64,000 bases of DNA from Pseudideonella sakaiensis (GTDB taxonomy: Bacteria > Pseudomonadota > Gammaproteobacteria > Burkholderiales > Burkholderiaceae_C). This document shows positions 1-8,412 of this stretch, one piece after another (the first letter of the stretch is position 1; every line of letters begins with the position of its first letter). The stretch spans positions 1-64,000 of the forward strand of contig NZ_BBYR01000065.1 in NCBI RefSeq assembly GCF_001293525.1. The letters run 5' to 3'. A model generated the notes under the pieces. It ran no database searches and was not told the origin of the DNA. It saw nothing but the letters and a program-made list of their open reading frames with translations. The position numbers and the translations under genes are program-made.

Positions 1-168
1 GTGCTGCAGACCTTCTCGGTCATCCTGAAGGGCGTGGTGCCGCAGTGGGAGCTGAAGCAGATCTACGCCGGGATGATGCAGTTCATGGTGCTGCAGATCA
101 TCGGCGTCGGCATCCTGCTGGCCTTCCCGCAGCTGGCGACCTGGCTGCCGAAGGTGATGGGGCAGTGA
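1..168 (+). CDS. TRAP transporter large permease (DctM-type), C-terminal fragment
   Basis: The window opens inside this gene; only the last 55 codons are present, ending at TGA 166-168. The peptide ends in a hydrophobic membrane segment (residues 28-48 of the fragment) with a phenylalanine-proline-glutamine turn and a short WLP-type tail, which is how large membrane subunits of TRAP transporters (DctM family) usually finish. TRAP systems import organic or sulfonic acids with an ion gradient and a periplasmic receptor. The substrate cannot be read from this fragment. It lies upstream of, but on the opposite strand to, the sulfoacetate genes, so a role in sulfonate uptake is only a possibility. 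Confidence 0.6.
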   Translation: MLQTFSVILKGVVPQWELKQIYAGMMQFMVLQIIGVGILLAFPQLATWLPKVMGQ

Positions 169-210
169 GGCCCCGCGGGCGGGCCCGGCCCCGCCCGGCC
201 CTGGGGTCGG

Positions 211-663
211 TCAGTAGTGGATCGGCGGCACCGGCGTGCCGACGATCAGGTAGAAGGGGTTGCGCTCGGTGCCCGACGCGTCCGACCACGGGTCATAGTG
301 GCAGGGCGTGATGAAGACCATCCGCCGGTAGGTGTCCCACAGCAGCCGCGGGTGGTTGGGGTGCGGCAGCCCGTTCGACTTGAGGTGGAACTCCTGCACC
401 GGGTGCTTGCTGCCGTGCGGTGCATAGGGCAGGTTGCCGAGGTCGTCGTTGTGGTCGGTGCGCTGCGCCTCGTTGGGCTGGCCGAGCCCGTCGACGATCG
501 CCTTCAGGCCCTGCACCACGAGGCACAGCGGCCCGTACTTGAGCGGGTAGATCGGCAAGCGGGTGAGGCGCCCCGTCAGGTAGGGGCCCGGCGGCGGCCA
601 GGTGCCTTGCCCCGACTGGATGCGGTTGGCGTTGGCGCGCGATTCGGCGAGGGGTGTCGGCAT
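211..663 (-). CDS. Conserved-looking hypothetical protein, 150 aa
   Basis: I do not recognise this family. The start is chosen at 663 because an AGGAGG Shine-Dalgarno lies seven bases upstream on the minus strand; longer versions of the frame run into unlikely arginine-rich sequence. The protein is soluble, has no signal peptide or membrane segment, and is rich in proline, histidine, tyrosine and tryptophan, with a balanced amino-acid composition typical of a real gene. It stands alone, convergent with the TRAP permease and 114 bp from the start-distal end of the CoA-ligase gene. The abundance of His, Asp and Tyr would allow metal binding, but no known motif is visible. Confidence 0.6.
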   Translation of the reverse strand: MPTPLAESRANANRIQSGQGTWPPPGPYLTGRLTRLPIYPLKYGPLCLVVQGLKAIVDGLGQPNEAQRTDHNDDLGNLPYAPHGSKHPVQEFHLKSNGLPHPNHPRLLWDTYRRMVFITPCHYDPWSDASGTERNPFYLIVGTPVPPIHY

Positions 664-777
664 GCGGACCTCCTGGGCACGACGGACGCAGTGTAGGCCG
701 CACCCGCCGGTCGCGCGCGCCCGTCCTTCCTCGCTTCTAGGGATCCCCGGCGCGCCCGCGCGGGGCCGCCCCACCCC

Positions 778-2277
778 TCACCCGGCGACGAAGCCCTCGG
801 CCAGCTTCAGCCGCTGCACCTTCCCCGACGGACCGCGCGGCAGTTCGTCGACGAGGCGCAGGTAGCGCGGCGTCTTGTAGCGGCCGAGCGTGGCCTCGCA
901 GTGCGCGCGCAGTTCGTCGGGGCTGGCGGCCTGGCCCTCGCGCAGCATCACGCAGGCGAGGATCTCCTGCCCGTAGTGGCGGTCGGGCACGCCCACCGCG
1001 GCCGCGTCCAGCACGGCCGGGTGCTTCAGCAGCGCCTCGTCGATCTCGCGCGGCGCGATGTTCTCGCCGCCCTTGATGATGAGTTCCTTGATCCGGCCGG
1101 TGACGAAGAAGAAGCCGTCGGCGTCGCGGTGGCCGAGGTCGCCGGTGCGCAGCCAGCCGTCGGGCGTGAACGCGGCGGCGGTGGCCCCGGGATTCTTGTA
1201 GTAGCCGCGCATCACGTTCGGGCCGCGGATCACCAGCTCGCCGGTGCTGCCGTCGGGCAGGAAGCGCAGCTCACCGTCGACGATGCCGGCCTCGCAGCCG
1301 GAGGCGCGACCCACCGCGCCGAGCTTGCGGCGCGCCGGGTCCAGCGGGTTCGAGAAGCTCGGCGCCACGGTCTCGGTCAGGCCCATGGTCTCGATCACGC
1401 CCAGGCCGAACTTCTGCTCGAAGCCGCGCAGGTGCTCGGGCGGCAGCGCCGCGCTGGCCGAGCGGGCGAAGCGCAGGCGCGACAGGTCGGCGGCCGGCCG
1501 CTCGCCCTCGAGCAGGTAGGACACGATGGTCGGCACCACGTTGATCCAGGTGCAGCCGCTGTCCAGCGCCTGCGCCCAGAAGCGCGCGGCCGAGAAGCGC
1601 GGCGCCATCGCGACGCTGCCGCCGCTGGCCAGCGGCGCCAGCATGGTCACGGCGAAGGCATTGATGTGGTAGAGCGGCAGCACGCCCAGCACGCGGTCGC
1701 CGGGGCCCAGCGCATGCTCGGCGGCGATCGCCGCCGCGTTGGCCGCCAGGTTGGCCTGCGTCAGCATCACGCCCTTCGGGCGGCCGGTGGTGCCGGAGGT
1801 GTACATCAGCAGCGCGAGGTCCTCGTCGCGCGGCAGCGGTGGCTCGGTCGCGTCGTCGGGCTCGCCGGGCAGCCGCAGCGCCTCCGGGTCGGCCTCGACC
1901 ACCCGGCAGGGCAGGCCCTCGGCCAGCGCGCGCACCCGCTCGACCCAGTCCGGCGAGGCCACGACCAGCCGGCAGTCGGAGTGCTCGATCACGTAGCGCA
2001 TCACGTCCGGCTGCGACAGCAGGTTCACCGGGTTCACGCAGCGGCCCGCGCCCATCGCGCCGAGCAGCAGGCGCAGCGTGCCCAGGCCGTTCGGCATCAC
2101 CAGCGAGACGGTCGCGCCCGGCGGCACGCCCTGGGCGTCCAGCCAGGCGCCCACACGCCGCACCGCCGAGGCCAGGTCGCCGTGGTCGAGCCGCGCACCG
2201 TCCTCGGTCGACAGCGCGTAGGGCGCCTGCGGCTGCGCCGCGGCCTGCCGCCCGATCAGCTCGCGCACCGTGGCCAT
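778..2277 (-). CDS. sauT: AMP-forming acyl-CoA ligase, probable sulfoacetate-CoA ligase (SauT-like)
   Basis: This 499-aa ANL-superfamily enzyme carries the P-loop YTSGTTGRPKG near residues 159-169, the motif GLTET near the middle, a TGD motif, and the C-terminal catalytic lysine context PRGPSGKVQR. It would adenylate a carboxylic acid and transfer it to CoA. The start codon shares one base with the stop of the acylating aldehyde dehydrogenase gene (TGATG), so the two are translationally coupled. In Cupriavidus necator the sulfoacetate pathway (sauRSTU) pairs an AMP-forming ligase (SauT) with an acylating dehydrogenase (SauS). The pairing here, with Xsc, Pta and a sulfite dehydrogenase nearby, points to sulfoacetate as substrate. 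Sequence alone does not exclude another short carboxylate. Confidence 0.7.
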   Translation of the reverse strand: MATVRELIGRQAAAQPQAPYALSTEDGARLDHGDLASAVRRVGAWLDAQGVPPGATVSLVMPNGLGTLRLLLGAMGAGRCVNPVNLLSQPDVMRYVIEHSDCRLVVASPDWVERVRALAEGLPCRVVEADPEALRLPGEPDDATEPPLPRDEDLALLMYTSGTTGRPKGVMLTQANLAANAAAIAAEHALGPGDRVLGVLPLYHINAFAVTMLAPLASGGSVAMAPRFSAARFWAQALDSGCTWINVVPTIVSYLLEGERPAADLSRLRFARSASAALPPEHLRGFEQKFGLGVIETMGLTETVAPSFSNPLDPARRKLGAVGRASGCEAGIVDGELRFLPDGSTGELVIRGPNVMRGYYKNPGATAAAFTPDGWLRTGDLGHRDADGFFFVTGRIKELIIKGGENIAPREIDEALLKHPAVLDAAAVGVPDRHYGQEILACVMLREGQAASPDELRAHCEATLGRYKTPRYLRLVDELPRGPSGKVQRLKLAEGFVAG

Positions 2278-3695
2278 CAGTGCCGCCCGTGGGCCGCGAA
2301 GTAGCGGCCGAAGATCTCGTCCTCGGTCGGCACGACCTCGGGGATCGTCCGCGCGATGCGCGTGACGTTCATGTAGTGCCGGTGGTTCATGTTCTCGGAG
2401 AAGTTGTTGCGGCCCCAGGTGCCGCAGCCCATCGACAGCGAGAACGGCAGGCCGTTGTCGAAGCTGCCGCCGGTGGCGATGGCGTGCGCCTGGTTGACGA
2501 TCACCCGCGAGACCGGCAGCGTCTGGCCCAGCGCCAGCGCGCGCTCGTCGCGCTGCGAGTGCAGGCTGACCGAGTGCCCGGCGCCCTGGTAGGCATAGAT
2601 GCGCCGCACCGTCTCGACCGCGGCCGCGAAGTCCGGCACGGTGTAGAGCGTCAGCACGGGGCTGAGCTTCTCGCCGGAGAAGGGGTGGTCCTCGCCGTAG
2701 CCGTCCTCCTCGACGACCAGCGCGCGCAGCGTGGCCTGGCCCGCCTGCCGGGCCAGGCCGGCGCGCTCGGCGATCGTGCGCGCCGACTGGCCGATCACCG
2801 CCGGCGACAGGTGGCCGTTGTCCCACATCAGGCGCTGCAGCTGGGCCTTCTCGGCGGTGTCCAGCAGCACCGCGCCATGCCGGCCGAGCGCCTGCAGCAC
2901 CGCGTCGCGCGCGGCCGCCACCACCACCAGGCTGTTCTCGGAGGAGCAGCTGGTGGCGTTGTCGAAGGTCTTCGATTGCATCAGCAGCGCGATCGCGCGG
3001 TCGGCATCGGCGGTCTCGTCGACGATGCTCGCGACGTTGCCGGCGCCGACGCCGAAGGCCGGCGTGCCGCAGGTGTAGGCCGCGCGCACGTTGGCCTGCG
3101 AGCCGGTGGCCACCACCAGGTCGCACTGGCGCATCAGCTCGGCCGTGGAGGCCTTGCTGACCGGCGCCGGCAGCAGCTGCACCAGGTCGCGCGGCGCGCC
3201 GATGCGGTCGAACTGCGCATGGATGTGGCCGATCAGCGCCTCGGCGGTGCGCCAGCCCTTCGGGCTCGGCGCGACGATCACCGCGTTGCGGCACTTCAGC
3301 GCATTGATGATCTTGTTCGCCGGCGTGGCCGCGGGGTTGGTCGACGGCGTGATCGCGCACACCACGCCGACCGGGCGGCCGATCTCCACCAGGCCGAGCG
3401 CGGGGTGCTCGGCGATCACGCCGACGGTCTTGGCGTCGCGCAGGTCGCGCAGCAGCCCCAGGGTCTTGCGGTGGTTCTTGCGGACCTTGTCGTCGACGTT
3501 GCCGATGCCGCTGTCGGCCACGGCCAGCTCGGCCAGCGCCCGGTTGCGCCCCGGCTCGATGATCGCCCAGCCGGCGGCGGCCACGAGTTCATCGGTGCGG
3601 GCCTGGTCGTAGCCCTCCGCCACGGCCTGGGCCGCACGGGCGCGCGCCACCAGGGCCGCGACCATCGCGCCCACGGCGCCGTCTCGGTCGTTCAT
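2277..3695 (-). CDS. sauS: Acylating sulfoacetaldehyde dehydrogenase (SauS-like)
   Basis: A 472-aa CoA-acylating member of the aldehyde dehydrogenase superfamily. The catalytic cysteine is Cys250 in the context NATSCSSEN, and the family motifs ITPSTNP and INALKCRNAVI near residues 120-145 are intact. It should reduce sulfoacetyl-CoA to sulfoacetaldehyde with NAD(P)H, the step that feeds Xsc. It lies two bases after the Bug receptor gene and overlaps the ligase gene by one base, so the three form one operon. Related enzymes in ethanolamine use (EutE) and butanediol or acetaldehyde metabolism share the fold; the assignment rests on the pathway neighbours rather than on a diagnostic residue. Confidence 0.75.
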   Translation of the reverse strand: MNDRDGAVGAMVAALVARARAAQAVAEGYDQARTDELVAAAGWAIIEPGRNRALAELAVADSGIGNVDDKVRKNHRKTLGLLRDLRDAKTVGVIAEHPALGLVEIGRPVGVVCAITPSTNPAATPANKIINALKCRNAVIVAPSPKGWRTAEALIGHIHAQFDRIGAPRDLVQLLPAPVSKASTAELMRQCDLVVATGSQANVRAAYTCGTPAFGVGAGNVASIVDETADADRAIALLMQSKTFDNATSCSSENSLVVVAAARDAVLQALGRHGAVLLDTAEKAQLQRLMWDNGHLSPAVIGQSARTIAERAGLARQAGQATLRALVVEEDGYGEDHPFSGEKLSPVLTLYTVPDFAAAVETVRRIYAYQGAGHSVSLHSQRDERALALGQTLPVSRVIVNQAHAIATGGSFDNGLPFSLSMGCGTWGRNNFSENMNHRHYMNVTRIARTIPEVVPTEDEIFGRYFAAHGRH

Positions 3696-3697
3696 GC

Positions 3698-4690
3698 TCA
3701 CTCCATCTTGATGTTGGCGTCCTTCGCGAGCTTGGCCCACTTGGCCAGCTCCGCGCGGACGACGTTGCCGAGCGCCTCGGGCGTGCCGCCCACGGCCTCG
3801 CTGCCCTGCTGCAGCAGCTTCTCCTTGACCTCGGGATCGGCGACCACGGTGTTGAGCGCCTTGTTCAGGCGCTCGATCACCGGCTTCGGCGTCTTCGCCG
3901 GCACGAACATCGCGTACCAGGAATCGACCTCGAAGTCGGCCACGCCGCCTTCCTGCACCGTCGGCACGTTCGGGAAGGCCGCGCTGCGCTTGACGGTGGA
4001 CACCGCGATCGCCTTCAGCTGGCCGTTCTTCACGAAGCCGGCCGCCGCCGGGATGGACACCCACAGCAGCGGCACCTGGCCACCGATCACGTCGGTGACG
4101 GCCGGGCCGCCGCCGCGGTAGGGGATGTGCTGGATCTGGGTGCCGGTGCGCAGGTTGAACAGCTCGCCGGCCAGGTGGCTGGGCGAGCCGTTGCCCACCG
4201 ACGCGAACTGCAGCCGCTTCGCCTTCGCGAGCTTGATGACATCGGCCACGGTGTTCGCCTCGAAGTCGGGCTTGGCCACCAGGATCTGCGGCAGCGACGC
4301 GACGGTGCCGACCGGCTCGAAGTCCTTCGCGGTGTCGAAGGGCAGCTTCGGGAAGATTGCCGGGTTGATGGTGTGCGAGCTGAGCGTGAACAGCACCGTG
4401 TAGCCGTCGGCCGCCGACTTGGCCGCGATGTCGGTGCCCAGCGAGCCGCCGCCGCCGCCGCGGTTGTCGATCACGATCGGCTGGCCGAGCACCTGCTGGA
4501 ACTTGGGCTGCACGATGCGCGCGATCACGTCGGTGCCCCCGCCCGGCGGATAGGGCACCACGAAGCGCACCGGCTTGTCCGGGTAGGGCCCCTGCGCGCG
4601 CGCCGCCAGCGGCGCCAGCGCGATCGCGGCGCCGGCGCCGAGCAGCGCCCGGCGGCCCGGGCTGGTCAGGAAGGGGGGGCGTTGCGTCAT
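3698..4690 (-). CDS. Bug-family tripartite tricarboxylate transporter receptor, first gene of the sau operon
   Basis: A 330-aa periplasmic solute-binding protein of the TctC/Bug family. The N-terminus carries a twin arginine (GRRALLGAG) and a hydrophobic stretch ending in AARAQ, so export by Tat or Sec is likely. The mature part begins with the family hallmark YPDKPVRFVVPYPPGGGTD, and IPYRGGGPAVTD near residue 190 is the second signature loop. GGAGA lies five bases before the ATG. No TctA or TctB membrane subunits are present in the window, so it would have to share membrane partners encoded elsewhere. Leading the sauS-sauT operon, it probably binds sulfoacetate or a related sulfonate. Confidence 0.9.
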   Translation of the reverse strand: MTQRPPFLTSPGRRALLGAGAAIALAPLAARAQGPYPDKPVRFVVPYPPGGGTDVIARIVQPKFQQVLGQPIVIDNRGGGGGSLGTDIAAKSAADGYTVLFTLSSHTINPAIFPKLPFDTAKDFEPVGTVASLPQILVAKPDFEANTVADVIKLAKAKRLQFASVGNGSPSHLAGELFNLRTGTQIQHIPYRGGGPAVTDVIGGQVPLLWVSIPAAAGFVKNGQLKAIAVSTVKRSAAFPNVPTVQEGGVADFEVDSWYAMFVPAKTPKPVIERLNKALNTVVADPEVKEKLLQQGSEAVGGTPEALGNVVRAELAKWAKLAKDANIKME

Positions 4691-4825
4691 GCAGGTCTCC
4701 ATGGAAGGCGGATGGGCCAGGTGCGCCGCGTCGTTGCACGGCGGTCTGGCGCCAAAGATAAGACGAAGTTCGGTACCCGTGTGTCCCGTTTTCCGCATAA
4801 TCGATTGCAGGACATCGGGGAAAGC

Positions 4826-5596
4826 ATGGAGAGCAACCAGGGCAATGCCGCGGCGGTGCGCGCCTTCCGCGTGCTGGAGGAGGTGGCGCGGCATGCCGAC
4901 GGCTGCACCCTGGCCGCGCTGGTGGAGGCGGTCGAGCTGCCGAAGCAGACGGTGCACCGCCTCGTCGAGCAGCTGGCGCTGGCCGGCCTGCTGCTGCGCG
5001 AGCCGGGCACGCGGCGGCTGCAACTGTCGCACCGTCTCGAACACCTCGCCACCGACGTGCTGATGAACGGCCCCGGCCGGCGCGAGCGCCGCGCCATCCT
5101 GCAGGCGGTGGTGGACAGCACCGGCGAGACCTGCAACCTCACCGCGCTGGCCGGCACCGACATCGTCTACCTGGACCGGGTCGAGACCCAGTGGCCGCTG
5201 CGCATGCTGCTGGCGCCCGGCTCGCACGTGCCGCTGCATGCCACCTCCAGCGGCAAGCTGCTGGTCAGCCTGCTGCCGCGGCCGCAGCGCGAGCGCCTGC
5301 TCGCCCAGCTGACGCTGCGCAGCTACACCGAGAACACCATCCTGGAGCGGGCCGCGCTCGAGCGCGAGCTGGCCGAGACGCGGCGCCGCCGCATCGGCCT
5401 GAACCACGCGGAACACCTGCGCGGGCTGTTCGGCGTGGCCGTGCCGGTGATGATCGACCGCCAGCGCGCCTGCGCCGCGGTGGCGCTGCAGGCGCCCGAG
5501 GCGCGGATGACGATGGACGAGCTGCTGGCCCACGTGCCGCGGCTGCGCGAGGCGGCGGACGCGATCGGGCGCACGCTGCGGCCCGACGGCGCCTGA
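4826..5596 (+). CDS. IclR-family transcriptional regulator of the sau operon (SauR-like)
   Basis: A 256-aa protein with an N-terminal winged helix (about residues 8-65, with PKQTVHRLVEQL as recognition helix) and a C-terminal IclR effector domain. The start at 4826 is the first in-frame ATG of the conserved region. It is divergent from the Bug-sauS-sauT operon across 135 bp, the standard arrangement for a local regulator. Its effector-domain core ([10 protein letters not shown], then VYLDRVET) is nearly the same as in the second IclR protein beside xsc, which suggests that the two descend from one duplication and may sense related ligands. Whether it activates or represses cannot be told from the sequence. 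Confidence 0.88.
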   Translation: MESNQGNAAAVRAFRVLEEVARHADGCTLAALVEAVELPKQTVHRLVEQLALAGLLLREPGTRRLQLSHRLEHLATDVLMNGPGRRERRAILQAVVDSTGETCNLTALAGTDIVYLDRVETQWPLRMLLAPGSHVPLHATSSGKLLVSLLPRPQRERLLAQLTLRSYTENTILERAALERELAETRRRRIGLNHAEHLRGLFGVAVPVMIDRQRACAAVALQAPEARMTMDELLAHVPRLREAADAIGRTLRPDGA

Positions 5597-5614
5597 AGGG
5601 TCGCGACGGCGCGC

Positions 5615-7345
5615 TCAGCGCCGTCGACGGTCCGCCAGCAGCTCGAGCAGCTCGCCGAACAGCGCGTTGCCCGGCGGCGCCGCCAGGTCGATCGCGCGGC
5701 AGCGGCCGTAGTAGGGGCTCAGGTCCAGGCCCACGCCGAGGCCGTGGATCGCCACGTCGCCGCGCGCCTCCTCGCGCGCCACGGTCTCGCGCAGCGCCTG
5801 GTCGAGGTAGTGGGCGTCGTTGGCGAGCTGGGTCGCGGTGTCCATCGGGCAGCCGTCGGACACCACCACCAGCAGGCGCCGGCGGGCCTCGCGCGCGCGC
5901 AGCCGGGCACAGGCCCAGGCGACCGCCTCGCCGTCGACGCCTTCGCGGAACAGCGTCGGCTCCAGCAGCGCGGCGATGCCGCGGCGCGCATGGCGCCAGG
6001 GCCGGTCGGCCGCCTTGAAGACCAGGTGCAGCGCCTCGTTGAGCCGCCCCGGGTGCCGCGGGCGGCCGGCGCGCTGCCAGTCGCGCCCGGCGCGGCCGCC
6101 GTTCCACGCACCGGTGCTGAAGCCCAGCAGCTCGGTCTGCACGCCGACCGCCTCGGCCGCGCGCAGCAGGATCTCGGCCAGCATCGCGACGCTCTCGGCA
6201 TGCGCCTTCATCGAGCCGGAGCAGTCGACCAGCAGCGTCAGCGCGGCGTCCGCCTGCGGGGCCAGGCGCTCCTCGCGGAACAGGCGCCGCTCGGTCGGCG
6301 ACGCGATCAGCTGGCCGAGGCGGCGCCCGTCGATGCGCCCCTGCTCCTGGGCGCCGTCCCAGCCGTCGTCCGCCGGACGGGCCAGCAGCGCCTGCAGCGC
6401 GCGCGACAGCCGCGCCAGGTTGGCGCCCTGGGCCGCGACGCGGCGGTCCAGGCGCTCGCGGTGCGCGGCCAGCACCGGCGCGCGCAGCAGCGTGGCCGCC
6501 TCGGCCTCGCGGTCGTAGGCCCGGGTGTAGACGCGGTAGCCGCCGGGAGACTCGGCCAGCACGCGGCTGTCCCCCGCCTGCACCGCGGCGATGCCGTCGG
6601 CGGTGTCGGCATCGGGGTCGAGCAGCAGCTGGAAGGCGGCGCGCGGGTCCGGCTCGCCCTCGCCGCGCGGCCGGGCGGCCGCGGCATCGGCCTCACCGGC
6701 CGCGCGCAGCAGCTCGCCCACCTCGCGCGCGATGGCCAGCGCGGGCGCGGCGAACGCGGCCTGGTCGGCGCGGTGGCGCCGCAGCGCCGCCAGCGGCACG
6801 CCGATGCGCGGCGCCAGCATGAAGCGGGTGGACTCGATGAAGTCCTCGGTGGCCTCGACCACCGGCTCCGCGGTGATGCGCGCGCGCGTGATCTGGGCCA
6901 GCGCGTACAGCAGCACGCCGCGCGCCGTCTCGGTCAGGCCGGAGGCATGGAAGGCGGCGCTCCAGGCCTCGTGGCGGTGCCGCAGGTTGTGGCGCACGCC
7001 GTCGTGCGCCGGGTCGGCCAGCGACTCGCAGCGGAACTGCTCCAGCAGGTCGAAGACGAGGCGCTCGGCGGCATCGGCCGGCTGCTGCGCCGCATGCAGC
7101 GCCGCGTCGCTGTGGCGCAGGCGCAGCGCCAGGCCGTCGGCGGCGCCGCGGAAGGAGCCGAAGTCGTCGGCCGCCAGCGTCGGGTGCAGGTGCGGGGCGA
7201 AGTGCGGCAGGCGCTGGCCGCCGCGGTGCAGGCGGCGGCCGCGGAAATGCAGGTCCGGCTCGCCGGCGAGCGCGCGGATCGCGGCCACGCACAGCTCCTC
7301 CACCTGCTGCTGCAGGCGGGCCTCGGCGACGGCGGCGTCGGTCAT
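5615..7345 (-). CDS. CobT-like VWA protein (cobaltochelatase CobT family)
   Basis: A 576-aa protein whose C-terminal third is a von Willebrand A domain with an intact MIDAS start, DCSGSM at residues 374-379, and a SDGCPMD motif further on. The YYGRCRAIDL segment near the end matches the CobT signature region. The middle has the CobT-type helical segment (YTRAYD, then LDRRVAAQ). CobT forms a ring complex with the AAA+ protein CobS that drives metal insertion by CobN. Here the CobS-like gene ends 16 bp upstream, but there is no CobN or other corrin gene in the window. The strongly acidic linker of classical CobT is short. The real client is unknown and may relate to the sulfonate genes on both sides. 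Confidence 0.82.
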   Translation of the reverse strand: MTDAAVAEARLQQQVEELCVAAIRALAGEPDLHFRGRRLHRGGQRLPHFAPHLHPTLAADDFGSFRGAADGLALRLRHSDAALHAAQQPADAAERLVFDLLEQFRCESLADPAHDGVRHNLRHRHEAWSAAFHASGLTETARGVLLYALAQITRARITAEPVVEATEDFIESTRFMLAPRIGVPLAALRRHRADQAAFAAPALAIAREVGELLRAAGEADAAAARPRGEGEPDPRAAFQLLLDPDADTADGIAAVQAGDSRVLAESPGGYRVYTRAYDREAEAATLLRAPVLAAHRERLDRRVAAQGANLARLSRALQALLARPADDGWDGAQEQGRIDGRRLGQLIASPTERRLFREERLAPQADAALTLLVDCSGSMKAHAESVAMLAEILLRAAEAVGVQTELLGFSTGAWNGGRAGRDWQRAGRPRHPGRLNEALHLVFKAADRPWRHARRGIAALLEPTLFREGVDGEAVAWACARLRAREARRRLLVVVSDGCPMDTATQLANDAHYLDQALRETVAREEARGDVAIHGLGVGLDLSPYYGRCRAIDLAAPPGNALFGELLELLADRRRR

Positions 7346-7361
7346 GGCGGGGCCGTCGACC

Positions 7362-8309
7362 TCAGGGCTCGCGGTCGAAGCAGCGCTGGAAGTACTCCGC
7401 GACGATCGGCCGCTCCGCGTCCTCGCACTTGTTCGCGAAGGACAGCCGGAAGGCCAGGCCCGGGTCGCGGAACAGCTCCAGGTTCTCGCCCCAGGTGATC
7501 ACGGTGCGCGGCGACATCAGCGTCGACAGGTCGCCGGCCTCGAAGCCGCGGCGCGTCAACTCGGCCACCGCGACCATGCGCTCGACCAGCGCGCGCTGCC
7601 CGTCCGCGGCCAGCGCCGGCACGCGCGCCTGCACGATCGCCACCTCCTCGTCGCGCGGCAGGAAGTTCAGCGTCGCCACGATGTTCCAGCGGTCGATCTG
7701 CGCGTGGTTGAGCCGCTGCGCGCCGTGGTACAGGCCGCTCAGGTTGCCCTGGCCGACGGTGTTGGCGGTGGCGAACAGGCGGAACGCGGGGTGCGGCGCG
7801 AGCACGCGGTTCTGGTCCAGCAGCGTGAGGCGGCCGTCGCGCTCGAGGATGCGCTGGATCACGAACATCACGTCCGGGCGGCCGGCGTCGTACTCGTCGA
7901 AGATCAGCGCCACCGGGCGCTGGATCGCCCAGGGCACGATGCCCTCCTGGAAGGCGGTGACCTGCTGGCCGTCGCGCACCACCACCGCGTCGCGCCCGAT
8001 CAGGTCGAGGCGGCTCACGTGCCCGTCGAGGTTGACGCGGACGCACGGCCAGTTCAGCCGCGCGGCCACCTGCTCCACGTGCGTGCTCTTGCCGGTGCCG
8101 TGCAGGCCCTGCACCAGCACCCGCCGGTTGTGCAGAAAGCCGGCCAGCAGCGCGAGCGTGACGTCGGGGTTGAAGCGGTAGGCGGTGTCGACCTCGGGCA
8201 CGTGCTCGTCGCGCTCGGAGAAGGCGGGCACCTGCAGGTCCAGGTCGATGCCGAAGACCTCCCGCACGCGGACGAGGCGGTCGGGCAGGCGGGCGGCGTT
8301 GTCGGTCAC
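7362..8309 (-). CDS. CobS-like AAA+ ATPase (MoxR/CobS family)
   Basis: A 315-aa AAA+ ATPase. Walker A is GLHGTGKS at residues 68-75, Walker B is FDEYD around residues 137-141, and sensor 1 is [14 protein letters not shown], a CobS-type segment. A GTG start at 8309 is chosen: the conserved N-terminal region begins there, and upstream codons are low-complexity proline and arginine. CobS works as a hexameric ring with CobT as a chelatase motor; similar AAA/VWA pairs (NorQ/NorD, CbbQ/CbbO) remodel or load metals into enzymes. The gene lies 103 bp downstream of, and on the same strand as, the IclR regulator that faces xsc, so it could be transcribed with that regulator. Confidence 0.85.
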   Translation of the reverse strand: MTDNAARLPDRLVRVREVFGIDLDLQVPAFSERDEHVPEVDTAYRFNPDVTLALLAGFLHNRRVLVQGLHGTGKSTHVEQVAARLNWPCVRVNLDGHVSRLDLIGRDAVVVRDGQQVTAFQEGIVPWAIQRPVALIFDEYDAGRPDVMFVIQRILERDGRLTLLDQNRVLAPHPAFRLFATANTVGQGNLSGLYHGAQRLNHAQIDRWNIVATLNFLPRDEEVAIVQARVPALAADGQRALVERMVAVAELTRRGFEAGDLSTLMSPRTVITWGENLELFRDPGLAFRLSFANKCEDAERPIVAEYFQRCFDREP

Positions 8310-8412
8310 GGGAGGCCTTTCGGGAAGACGGGGCGCGCGGCGGCGCGGCGGGTTCGGGAAGCGCCGGCGGCGCGGGATCGGGGGCCTGCGGGCGCCGGCC
8401 CGCGGGGCACGC

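Noticed and set aside
4741-4825. A CATAAT box (4796-4801) as -10 of the sauR-like gene
   Set aside because: The sequence 17 bases upstream has no resemblance to a -35 box, and the spacing to the start codon is ordinary; not enough to call a promoter.
5615-8309. The CobS/CobT-like pair as evidence of cobalamin synthesis here
   Set aside because: No CobN or any other corrin-ring gene is present in the window, so the pair is described only by family.
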